From contig BPQB01000091.1 of NCBI GenBank assembly GCA_019973155.2, forward strand, positions 60,343 to 124,342: a stretch of DNA of 64,000 bases. The letters run 5' to 3'. Below, in pieces: positions 34,304-44,337 of the stretch. The notes beneath the pieces are model-generated. The model made no database searches. It had not been told where the DNA came from and saw only the letters and a list, made by a program, of their open reading frames with translations. Source of the DNA: Phanerochaete sordida (lineage: Eukaryota; Basidiomycota; Agaricomycetes; Polyporales; Phanerochaetaceae). A program made the translations under genes and the position numbers. Every line of letters begins with the position of its first letter. Position 1 is the stretch's first letter.

Positions 34304-34844
34304 GTGATCATATGCCCAGCACGTCGCTCGAGCCCTCGTCTGACAAGCGTAGGCGTATCATCCAAATCGGCAACCAAAGCCTCCTCAAGACCGGATGAGC
34401 AAGTGAGCAAGTCATGGATACGATCAGTTGCGCGGGCTGATGCGTGTATCAGGACATATTGCCACAGTATTGCGCCCATACTACGGTGTTGGAGATATAT
34501 AGGGGCTGAGTCCGACGAACGCGTGTATAGTAATGTTTTGAACCGTCGGAGTGTTGAAACCATAAGTTGCTGCGCTCGCCGCTGTCACAGCCCACAGTTG
34601 CGCACGCCATCATCGCAATTAGGCGTGACATGTGGCTGAGCCGTGCACGACGAATAATCGTGTTCCTCAGCCACATATCACGCCTAATTGCAATGGTAAT
34701 TTGTGGCGGCGGCGCAGCATCAAGATCTTATGGATGTATGCTGCGCAGATATCAGATCTCTTTCACATTATTTTATAGCACTGCTACGATTGCTACCAGT
34801 ACCTCTTTGCAAGTCGCGGCTTCATACAACACGAAATTTAGGGC
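34304..34844. other. Gap with a long hairpin
   Basis: Contains the inverted repeat at 34612-34694. No protein gene. Confidence 0.5.
34612..34694. repeat. Long imperfect hairpin
   Basis: Arms 34612-34640 and 34666-34694 are complementary at 27 of 29 positions (core GCAATTAGGCGTGA on the left), around a 25-nt loop that itself can form CACGA/TCGTG. This could be a miniature inverted-repeat element or a small-RNA precursor. Confidence 0.7.
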
Positions 34845-35773
34845 ATGACGACCGTTTGTCAGATCGATGACTGCAACCCGAGGGTTGTATATAGTGGAGG
34901 TGACTGGTTGATTCGCGGAAGTGTCTCAGAGTTCAATGGGTGCGCCAACTCAACAGTTCATGCCAGAGTATCGCGCTGACACCGGTGTTACTGCAGGACG
35001 ACCCATGCGCCACCGGGAAATGGCTCAACGGCTACATTTTCGTTCAACGGTGCGCATCATACCCACCGCCTGGTCATCGAGTCCATGCTTATACTCACGT
35101 CGTAGGCACGAGTGTTGCATGGTTTGGTACCATGCCAGGTTCAAAATCTGGTCCTCCGACCGTGGTGGTCTTCATGTTGGATGGCGACCCAGATACCGCA
35201 AGTACTATGGTGCTGCCACAGCCTCAGGCTACAACTTTCCATCAAACATTTTACACGTCACCAGCTCTGGCTGAAGGAATGCACACGGTTGTCGCCACGA
35301 CAATCAACTTGCAAGTCGATGATTACGTGTGGTTTGATTATGTGCAGTATATTCCAAATCAAAATAGCGGCCAAAACACCACATGCCTACAGCCATCGAC
35401 GTTATCGGTGTCCTCGCCTTCAGCGTTAGGGCCTACGCCATCCTCATCCTCGGTCACTCCACCTGGATTCATGTCTCGTCATTCTTTTCCCAGCAAAGCG
35501 TCAACTATTCTGCCTGCAGCCCTGGTTCCTTGCGCTGCGCTGCTCCTACTACTGATTGCTATCTTCGTATCCCGAAGACGCAATAGCCTGCAGCGGACAA
35601 AGGAAAGAGTCGACACACACATTATTCCATTCCACACAGAGGACGCCTTCCCATCTGAACCCAGCGGAGATCTGCCCGTGCCTGCGCCTGTACGTTATCA
35701 AGGCACTGAACCCGAACGAGATCAGGTCTATCAAAGCGGTCCCCCACCCTCATATGCGACTGTACCTGAGTGA
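34845..35773 (+). CDS. Single-pass membrane protein, family C (C6), PPPSY tail
   Basis: Exons 34845-34939 (95 nt), 34997-35049 (53 nt) and 35106-35773 give 271 residues. Start MTTVCQIDDCNPRVVYSG; exon 2 THAPPGNGSTATFSFNGT; ectodomain VAWFGTMPGSKSGPPTV, MLDGDPDTA and VWFDYVQYIP. The helix is about 172-193 (LPAALVPCAALLLLLIAIFV), followed by SRRRNSLQR. The tail has VDTHIIPFHTED and ends SGPPPSYATVPE. Codon use is more AT-rich than in C4 or C9, pointing to independent drift since duplication. Confidence 0.83.
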
Positions 35774-36438
35774 GTCGACCAGCGCATGTATACTTGCAGT
35801 ATGGCTCACAACCATTAAGACATGTCGTCGTGTATGCAATCACTAGACAGCCCCGGCGAAAGGCTAGGGTTTGACAGCGACAGCGTGGACGTGCTCGGAC
35901 ATTGAGTAGGCTCACTGCGGTCGTCTTGATATCGAGATAGAGCGCTGGAGGCTGGCACCGATCCTGACGTCACGTAGATACTTGTGCCTGCTAATTCTGG
36001 CCCGCAGAGAATTCGAGACATGGGGACAAAAAGTTTGCTACAAGGCGGCTGCGGCGATGCGATAACTTCGGAAATGACCATCCCACTGCAGTATAAATTG
36101 TACCGAGCCCGACACATCATCATATTACGACAGATAATATCATGGTGTGCGACATATCTGATCGTCGCGAGTGCATTTTGTGACATCGGGCGTAGCGAAG
36201 GACAAGGACAGTAGGCAGAGGGCTTCGAATGCTTCATCACAATCTGGATAACACGCGGAGGTGAGGTACTCAATCCACGATGTCAGTCGCGGATTTTGAT
36301 TACATCTCCAACTGCCAGGCAGCGGTTTTCTATACGCACGATCTATCAGACCCTACTGCGTATATAACAAAGCTGACCTCGTTGATTTCGAGTGATCAAG
36401 CCCCAACAGAGCCTTGCGGTTCTTACTCAGTCAATAAC
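35774..36438. other. Gap with the C7 promoter
   Basis: No gene. TATA box at 36361-36367. Confidence 0.45.
36361..36367 (+). promoter_or_regulatory. TATA box of C7
   Basis: TATATAA 72 nt before the ATG, in the same context as the C4 TATA box. Confidence 0.5.
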
Positions 36439-37478
36439 ATGAGTACAGTCATACAAATTGACGATAAGGACCCAAGGATCACGTATGTGGGCGACTTTGC
36501 CCTCGGCGGAAATAGTACCACAGAGCTAGACGGGTACGCATCCTATGTGTCGCATTCATGCCTTTTTGCGCTGAGCACAGAACGCTTCTTCTGCAGAACA
36601 ACTCATGGAACGCTGACAAACGGCTCTACAATATCCTTCTCATTCAACGGTTCGTCCTATGCCTGCATTCCTCTCCTTGAAGGAATCTATGTCGAGATAC
36701 AGGCACCAGCGTCGAATGGATCGGTACAATACCCGGCTCTCCTAGCGGTCCGCCAACTGTCGTTAGCTTCATAGTGGACGATAACCCGACAACAGCGAAC
36801 ACTATGACGGCACCACAGCCAGCGCAGACGGTCTTTCGCCAGAAACTATACTCGTCGCCGCCGCTGTCTTTGGGCGCGCACACGATTCTTGCGACAGTGC
36901 TCGACGCGACAGACGATCGCATATGGTTCGACTATGTTCAGTACATAATTCCCGAAAATGCGACAGTAGTCCGCTCGACAGAGCTACCGTCCCATTCGTC
37001 CTCGTCGGTCCAGTCAACGTCATTTCAGCCGGCACCTCAAGCTGCGCCTACCTCGCTATCTAGATCATCGCCCCAAGCTACGTTCACCTCTTCGTCTCAT
37101 CTGCTATCTCAAGCGTCGTCTACCTCATCCTCTCAGCAGCTACCTCAAGCTACGTCCACCTCCGAGCCCTCACAATCGCGCGGATCCGCAAGATTGGGGA
37201 CGGTCATACCAGCGGCGGTAGTTCCAAGCGCCATATTGCTGCTGCTCGCTATAGCGCTTTTAGTATGGGGACGGCGTCAGGCTGCGTGGCGACGACGTCA
37301 ATATTACGCACGTACAAACGTCCTCGCTTGCGATCACGATCCTAGGACTGTGGAGAACGGTCAGGAATATGTGGCGGCCAAGATGACGCCAGGCTCCCCA
37401 AGAGAGCTGCAAGATGCAGAGGCTGGGCATAATCCTGAGAGGAATGGGCCGCCATTGTACACTGGACATCATTCGTGA
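36439..37478 (+). CDS. Single-pass membrane protein, family C (C7), PPLY tail
   Basis: Exons 36439-36533 (95 nt), 36597-36649 (53 nt) and 36703-37478 give 307 residues. Start MSTVIQIDDKDPRITYVG; exon 2 THGTLTNGSTISFSFNGT; ectodomain VEWIGTIPGSPSGPPTVV, FIVDDNPTTA and IWFDYVQYI. The stalk contains imperfect repeats of a Ser/Gln/Ala/Thr unit (around PQAT, SQAS, PQAT). Helix about 209-231 (IPAAVVPSAILLLLAIALLV), then WGRRQAAWRRR. The tail ends ERNGPPLYTGHHS, a PPxY motif. Paralogous to C4 including both flanks. Confidence 0.84.
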
Positions 37479-37779
37479 GTGTTCCAAGGAAGCGCTGAGG
37501 GGCGTGTCAACCTCACCAATCCAATCTCAGAGGAGATGCCGAGACCGAAATAGTGTCATCAAGAGGCGGAACGAGAGGCTCCGTGTCCAAACCTATCGAA
37601 TTGGCGCTATTTGCTCAGGGTGAATGAGAAGGCTATCCTTATCGAACAGCATAACTTTGAGATATTCTTACATGCATGGCTCTATGTTGAGTGCACGGCG
37701 GCAATAGCTCAAGTCGGTGAAAGAAAGTTTGGCTGTCCCGTGGCCATCGCTCGTCGACTGACGTTTCTGACCGCAATGC
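37479..37779. other. 3' flank of C7
   Basis: Matches the C4 3' flank (GGAACGAGAGGCTCC, then CAAACCTATCGAATTGGC against CAAACCTGTCGATCTGGC). Confidence 0.5.
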
Positions 37780-38235
37780 CGCAAGAGCACTACTCATGGC
37801 TCGACGACTGTGCGGTCAGGCTTGTACTCAAGACTGGGACTCGAGTATAAGCCTGACCGCACAGGCCAGAGTGTCAGAGGCATCGTCCGCGGCCTCGCCG
37901 CCATCTTCTACGCCACTGGCGCCGTGTCCGACGATGCCAACGCCACCATCGCCGTTATCCCAATCGTTGCGTTCATCGGTCCGCGGGCGCGCGAGGTGAG
38001 ACACAGTCTCGCATGCAGAGACCGTGTCATGCGTAGCGCTGCTTCTGCTGTCCGCCGCGCTTGTCGTCTGGCAGCGGGACTGGCTGGGTCGGTTGAGAAA
38101 GGGCTTCGAAGTGGACGTCGGCCTATTCGATGCTGTGCCAAGCCCATGCACGGACGAGCATCTGAAGACGCCAGTGAGGCCAAAGAAGTGGAAAACAACA
38201 ACGAGTGCTCCAAAAATAGGATCGCTTCATAGCGG
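37780..38235 (+). pseudogene. Decayed family C fragment with membrane helix
   Basis: A GLEYKPD remnant of the ectodomain end is followed, in another frame, by CVALLLLSAALVVWQRDWLG and a VDVGLFDA tail remnant, resembling the helix, stop-transfer and VDPF tail of the family. It contains the hairpin at 37809-37863 and is placed as the counterpart of the fragment at 24950-25330. Confidence 0.6.
37809..37863. repeat. 21-bp-arm hairpin
   Basis: Left arm 37809-37829 (TGTGCGGTCAGGCTTGTACTC is the arm minus one base for brevity) pairs with 37843-37863 at 20 of 21 positions around a 13-nt loop. Confidence 0.75.
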
Positions 38236-38499
38236 GTGATCACCGCCCTACCCCTGCAGCTCCTCGTGAGCGTTCGAGCAGCCAAGTAGCGCTGGTGCGA
38301 GGCTCACACGCAGGACAAAAAGTGTCTCTTGGGCGGTTTCGACCGCTCCAGAAAGGACCAGGTCTGCCGAAGATGATAAGTCTCACCAAAGTCTCCCCGA
38401 AGAGACGAACCCATCCGTGCTCGGAAGGAAGTGTTGAATGGCGAAGCACGCCAGCGCAAGGCAGGTCAGTGTGTCAGAGTCGAAGCATAGGAAGTATAT

Positions 38500-39720
38500 T
38501 AATGCCGAGGAGCGTAGTGAGGGGCTTCGTCGAGGACTCGACGGGCGCAGATTCCAAAGCGCCATCCCGACGCCTTCCTCATTTGGGCAGTGCGGATGCA
38601 CGTGACACTCTGCCCCTCCATCCGCATGCTCGCGCCTAGCTTGCGCCTGGACATTCTTGACGTTCTCCTCGCCATGCCTCAAATTCTCTGCAAGTCGTCC
38701 GCGAACCATCCATACCACTCTCCGCATGGCACATAACCCGTCTCCTTCTCAATCCTTCGCCTCTTCCTGTCTTCGACATTCACAGCACGCTCGAGGGACA
38801 GACACTTGGACCCTCCCCACGCTTTGCACGCTCGATCACCTCGGCATCGCCGACAAATGGCCGCCTTCTACGTGCATCTCCCACTGCACACACCTTCGTA
38901 AGCTGCACACTAGTGGCATGTCTGGCCAACGTCCTATTTCTTCGGGCACAGACGCGGGATTACGCGATGCTGGCGGCGGAAGCGGCGACATGGTCGGCAG
39001 ATTCGACGTGGTTGCGCAGCAGCAGACGAAAGCGAGGCGTTGAAAGAGTGTCGCGCTTGCTTTGTGGAGCCCGTATGCCAGGACACGCCAACCTGACGCG
39101 GTTGAGTGGGACGAGGATGACTGAAGGACGGTCAAAGGTGCGTGGCCCGCGTCTTCGCTGAATTTACACATACTAACACTGGCTATTTGCTTAGCCATGG
39201 CTTAGTCGTATTACGGCGAACCAAGCCAAACCTAGAGATCATTGACCCGCGCGGTGCGGGTAAGTCTGCCATTCACTTGGCCTGGCGAGCCGCGTCGCCG
39301 CGGACGAAGTACCACAATTGCGTCTACAATATCGCCATGCGTCAAGCCTTGCGCTGAATGCTCGCTTCAAGGTCTTCAACGCAAGCACATTTTCTCGGAT
39401 GGCCTAGGAGCGACGATGACCAGGCCCAATGTCCGTAGACAGCTCGAAGGGTTCAAAGCTCTCGTCCGCGGCACTGAAGGCGAAGCGGTCATCGCCGTTT
39501 GCTGCACACGCTCATCAATGTCAGGTAAGCTGATTCGCTACATGACTCTGCAATTATCCTGTTGACACGATTCACAGTCGCGGTGTACGATTCATGGCTC
39601 ATCTCGGACCGCTTCCTTCCTTGCACCGTCATAGATCTAGTCTACGCACCCGCACCAGCACTCCGCCTTCTGCAACAGCACTGTCACGATCATGTACCAG
39701 CGTCTCTGTTGGGCATTGAG
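38500..39720 (+). pseudogene. Hsp104/ClpB-type ATPase pseudogene, copy 3
   Basis: Shares the ATCCCGACGCCTTCCTCATTTGG block (38567 on) with copies 1 and 2. ANLTRLSGTRMTEGRSK (39090) stands at the DLTALARAGK region; RGAGKSAIHLA (39253) keeps a good Walker A; LGATMTRPNVRRQLEGFKAL (39405) stands at the GALIAGAKYRGEFEERLKAL segment; VYDSWLISDRFLPCTVIDLV (39578) matches the SKRYITDRFLPDKAIDLIDE block. Frames change between blocks and the Walker B part is gone. Confidence 0.6.
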
Positions 39721-39839
39721 CCGACGAAGCCCTGGTATCCGCAGACTGAGCGTTGTCGCGGAACGCCTGGAGCACGCGACCTTGTGCGCGTTGGCCTCGC
39801 GGAGTATGTGTCGCTGCCGGATCCGACGCGACACGTGCA

Positions 39840-40260
39840 AGCACCAGGCTGGTAGTTGGGATCGTCGATGGCATCTGATTGGACATAGAATGGGTTGTCC
39901 TCCTTGGCGATGAACGACCCGCCTCGTCTCCACCATCTCACGCTCTCCCACGCCCGTCCAGGCCACTGCGCTAGCCCACGTTATAGAGCCAACATTGCAC
40001 CCCATCGCGACCTTCGTTACCATCTTCGTCGACATCGCGCTCATCCGCTTCCTTTACGCGTGCCTCCTCTGGTGTCATCGCATACTCGCGCATCCTCGCA
40101 TAGAATCGTGTGAGAGCATCCTTCGACGGGGCGCATGTCATGTCCTGCCGCCCACAAGCCGTCACATGCTGAACGCCGACGCTGAGCGCGTTACGCCATA
40201 CGTCTAGGGTCCCGTCTCGCTCGCAGCGTCGAGCGGGTTCTCCATGCATAAGCCGCGACG
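39840..40260 (+). pseudogene. C2-like family C pseudogene, copy c
   Basis: Follows Hsp104 pseudogene 3. The helix-coding part (about 39995-40090, CTCATCCGCTTCC, CCTCCTCTGG) and the following GAGAGCATCCTTCGAC align with C2 (GAGAGCATCCTTGGTC). The ectodomain is largely unrecognisable and stops interrupt all frames. Confidence 0.5.
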
Positions 40261-40819
40261 CGCTCGCTTCTCTCAAAAGACATCGTCGTATGCTGGCTGC
40301 GCAGACGCACCGGTGATCTTCTGAGATCCCTGTGCGCAGCAGGAGGGATATGGGCAGTCCAATAGAGGATGCAGATGATGGCGATGTGGGGTGTATGCTC
40401 TCTTGTGAGGGTCTTATGTCGCATTCGTGTGCGATCGTGCCGCTAATTCTGTCCTAGGATCCCCCGATGATTGCATTGTGATTGGACGATACTACCAGCG
40501 GCCCGCAGGTCTGACTGTCGTAACGTGGTGCTACGGCCAGCGACCGCATCAGAATAACAGTATAGCAAGAGATGCATGTATCTTTGTTCTATCCAGGGCC
40601 AAAAGATGTTGACTACTGCGTCAGATGTTCGCGAGAATGTGATGAGAGATAGAGAGATGCAAACATTCCCAGTCAAGGTCGTCCTCCATCTCCCGTTGTA
40701 CAAGGGCTACCAACTGATGGACGCGATGAGAATCCTCTGAGTATATATCGACACTGACTGCGCCGCGCGTGGACCCGTACCCCCCGGCGGAATCTTGTCG
40801 ACATCGCCTAGCCTGGAGC
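40261..40819. other. Gap with the C8 promoter
   Basis: No gene. TATATAT at 40742-40748, 72 nt before the C8 start. Confidence 0.45.
40742..40748 (+). promoter_or_regulatory. TATA box of C8
   Basis: TATATAT at nearly the same distance from the ATG as in C4, C7 and C9. Confidence 0.45.
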
Positions 40820-41821
40820 ATGGCGAACGTTACGAGAGTCGATGACAGAGACGCGAGGGTGGTATATACAGGCAAATTTCGTGAAGAGGGGAAACCGCCC
40901 TTTGAGTTCAATGGGTAGGCTGCTTGCGTCCGAGCCGATGATGACTAGTGCTGACCGTGACGCTACGATAGCACGACTCATGGGACGCAGCGGAACGGCT
41001 CAACAATCTCGTTCTCCTTTAACGGTAAGTACTGCATTTTCATCAAATTTTGTGTCGCATAATGACGTAGACCCGGCTTAGGCACAAATGTCGCATGGTT
41101 CGGCACATTTGGCGGAGGCAACCCTCCTATGGGCCCGCCAAGTGTGGTGGACTTTGTGGTGGACGGTGATCCCACAACGGCGAGCACCCTGACGGCACAG
41201 CAGCCGCTACACGCGATGTACAGCCAGACGTTCTACACGTCGCCACCGCTTTCCACTGGTACCCACAACATCGTCGTAACTGTGCTTGACGCGCAGAACG
41301 ACGCCCTATGGTTCGACTATCTGCAGTTCACCCCTGAACAGGACAGAGATGACCAACATCCGTCTCGCTCCTCATCAACAAGCTCTACGCCTTCCCAGTC
41401 AATCGTGCCAACATCGTCGCAGGCGACGCTAACACAGGTCCCGACCCCGTCTATCTCGCCTGCGCCGTCGCATCAGTCGCTGAGCTTGGGGATCATCCTG
41501 CTTGCGGCGATCACCTCTAGCGCGACGCTGCTCCTCCTTGTCGCGGTGTTCGTGTTCTGGAGGCGACGCCAGTCTCTTCGGCGGCGGCGGGACGAATATG
41601 CGCGGGCCAGGATTTTGGCGAGGAGGCACGGCCCTGCGGGTGTGCATAATATGCAGGAGCTGGCGGCGGCGGCAGGTGTCCTGGAGCAAGGGCCAGGGAA
41701 GGAGGCGGAAAAGGAAACAGACACCGTGGAGCATGGGCAGGCATTGGTGAGCCATCAAATTGCGCTACGTGCACAATGGGGTCGGAGAAAACTAATCGCC
41801 CACTGTCCAGTAAAAATATAA
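40820..41821 (+). CDS. Single-pass membrane protein, family C (C8)
   Basis: Exons 40820-40914 (95 nt), 40972-41024 (53 nt) and 41082-41821 give 295 residues. Start MANVTRVDDRDARVVYTG; exon 2 THGTQRNGSTISFSFNGT; ectodomain VAWFGTFGGG, VDFVVDGDPTTA, TFYTSPPLSTG and LWFDYLQFTPE. A Ser/Thr/Pro/Gln stalk precedes the helix (about 179-201, ILLAAITSSATLLLLVAVFV) and a strongly basic FWRRRQSLRRRRDE. The tail lacks PPxY and runs to an unrelated, slightly hydrophobic end, so it may have lost its original stop or terminal exon. Confidence 0.8.
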
Positions 41822-42655
41822 AGCTGTCATCAACGTCGGAGATGGGTGAAGCAATGGATATTGAGATATGTTGAACTGGCGAGCCTGTAGCTACGAATGT
41901 TGTCCTTCGTGACGAATTCGACTGCAAGGATCAGATCTATGACAGCCAGTAATCTAATAAACAGTGAATACCCAACGCAACAAGCTTATACGCGACGTCA
42001 GATCCAGCAGGGATGCCCATATAGTTAGACCGAAGGCAAAGAAGTATTCAGCGGCGACAATGGTAACCGACGGATTGAGCGCAGCGGCGAAGCGTTCTCA
42101 TGACCGGAATAGCGTAGGGAGGCGCCTGGTTACCATTCGAGTCTTGCAGCCAACTGGCTCGTTGCACGATCTCAATCGAATCAGAGGCAGTTACGCATTA
42201 AACCGTCTCACTGGATTGCTAGCGGATGCCCCAGGACATCCGGTCACCGGTGGCCATACGGATGACAACGATGGGGGCTGCGAGGCAAGAGAAATCAGGG
42301 ACGAGTTCATGTTATATCCCGTATGGCATGGTTCGACTCTGGGTTCTTAATGGCCGGGTAGCGAGAGAGAAACACCTGCAGGGATATCCTCTGCCCATGT
42401 CAGGCTCCGCCAAGGACCGCCATTCATCTAGTATTATTATGCTGTAGCAAAAGTGCCCGCGTGTCTATGTAGGGGCTCCGGATGTTGTCCGCTTTGTATC
42501 ATATAGCATCCGCCAGGCTGGGCAGTGCTTCTCGACATACCAATGACAACCACCTGACGGCGCCGATGAGGACTCACCGGATATATAGCAACAGTTTCCC
42601 CGCTTGAGGTCGCTTGTACCTTCCCCAGGATTGCGCGGCCGACCTACTCTATAGT
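41822..42655. other. Gap with the C9 promoter
   Basis: No gene recognised. TATATAG at 42582-42588. Confidence 0.45.
42582..42588 (+). promoter_or_regulatory. TATA box of C9
   Basis: TATATAG 68 nt before the ATG at 42656. Confidence 0.45.
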
Positions 42656-43697
42656 ATGGCGGTACCTGTACAAGTCGACGACACGGATCCAAGAATCAAG
42701 TATAGCGGCAAGTTTGGTTCGACGACGGTCGGTAATATAAGGGTAAACGCGTAAGGCAGTGAGTTTCGAATGCGTGACTGCTCGCGCTGACAGCAGGGAT
42801 ATGGTAGCACTACTCACAGGGCGGTAACGAACGGGTCAACGATATCCTTTTCGTTCAATGGTATGCACATCACCCTCCTTCAGCGTCACTACCGGGGCAT
42901 TACGCTTCTGTCTAGGCACGGCGGTCGCGTGGATCGCTGCGATCCCTGGGCCGCCAGACTCGGACGGCCAGCCTAGTGTGGTCGAGTTTGTGGTAGACGA
43001 CGATCCGGAAACGGCGAGTACCGTGATAGCACCACACCCAATATCCGTAGAGCATCGTGCAACAGTATACTCGTCGCCTCCACTGCCCTCCGGTGAACAT
43101 AAGATCGTCGTGACCATGCTCGACGCACACGGGGACAACTTGTGGTTCGATTTTTTGGAGTATACACCTGATGATGACGAGGACCTCTCGTCTTCCCCGG
43201 CGACCACGATGACTTCATCGGCGGTCCAAGCGACCTCATCGACGACCCAAGACATTTTATCAGCGGTCCAGACACCTTCTTCGCCACTTTCTGCGACAGA
43301 CGCACCGCCAGAGTCGAACCTGCATCCTTCGCTACCTCCAACCACCAGCACGACGTCGCGGTCGAGACAGCAGCCGTCGTCTCCCGCCCAGTTACCAAAG
43401 AAGACAGGGAAGGAGACCACTATACTTGCAGCGGCGCTTGGGTCGTGTGCGGGAGTTCTCCTGGTGTTCTTGGCCATCGTGGCCTGGAAGCGGCGGCAGA
43501 AACAGCGGAAGGACCAGCAGCTCGACACGCACGTCGATCCATTCAAGCCTGAAGACGGCTTCCGGGGAGGGCTTGGAAGGGAGACAGCGCCGCCCGCGCC
43601 TCCATCTGTCCACTTGGGCGAGTCCGAAGCTCGCGCAGTAGAGTACGAGTCTCGGTCGGGTGGGCCGCCTCCATCATATGCAACTCTGCCTCCGTGA
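42656..43697 (+). CDS. Single-pass membrane protein, family C (C9), PPPSY tail
   Basis: Exons 42656-42750 (95 nt), 42808-42860 (53 nt) and 42916-43697 give 309 residues. Start MAVPVQVDDTDPRIKYSG; exon 2 THRAVTNGSTISFSFNGT; ectodomain VAWIAAIPGPPDSDGQPSV, FVVDDDPETA and LWFDFLEYTPDD. The stalk is long and acidic/Ser-Thr-rich. The helix is about 199-221 (ILAAALGSCAGVLLVFLAIV), then WKRRQKQRK. The tail has LDTHVDPFKPED and ends GGPPPSYATLPP. Rightmost family C member. Confidence 0.85.
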
Positions 43698-44337
43698 GTA
43701 CCTGAACTACTGCGCAGGGTTCCCAAAAAAGTACTCACATTGATCCACGATAATTGAAGAGCTGCGGTAGAGGTGCCCGCGGCACCTACGGTGCCGCTCT
43801 CTAAAGCCAGACGGGTTAGGGTCTGAGGCCTGGAGATGCCACCCGAGTGATACTGGCTGAGATGTGTTGATGTAGTCGCCTGTATTCCTGTACCGCTCAG
43901 GCTAAGGTCAAATAGTTCTACGGCAAGCCATATTCATATAGCTGGGCGTGCCGAGAGAACGGGTCTAGACGTTTTCTTGTATGAACGGCACATTCGAAGA
44001 CCTGCAAGGCCGGCCTTATCGGTCATCGTTCGCGCGTGCAGACTGGCGATTGCGCGTGTGACATTTCTGAACGCGATCTTGTGTCAAAGCAGCCGAAGGA
44101 TGGTATCCAGGACGCACCAGAGGATTAAATCAGGCACCAATAGCCGATTAGTGTCTCAACGGGCTGCTCGTTCACTCGCCAAAATGAGATGGGTCGAGGG
44201 ACAAACGGATGCATGCAGGTGTGCTAATATACATGGAATGCTGGTGTAGCCGGGCTCCATTAGTCTGGGTATTAGTACGGCGACTAGGTGTAGACGAGGC
44301 ATCGACGCATCTAGTGGAGGGAAGTGTAAAATTCTAA
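43698..44337. other. Gap between C9 and the carrier gene
   Basis: Converging 3' flanks. Open frames here are antisense or continuations past the carrier splice site. Nothing recognised. Confidence 0.45.
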
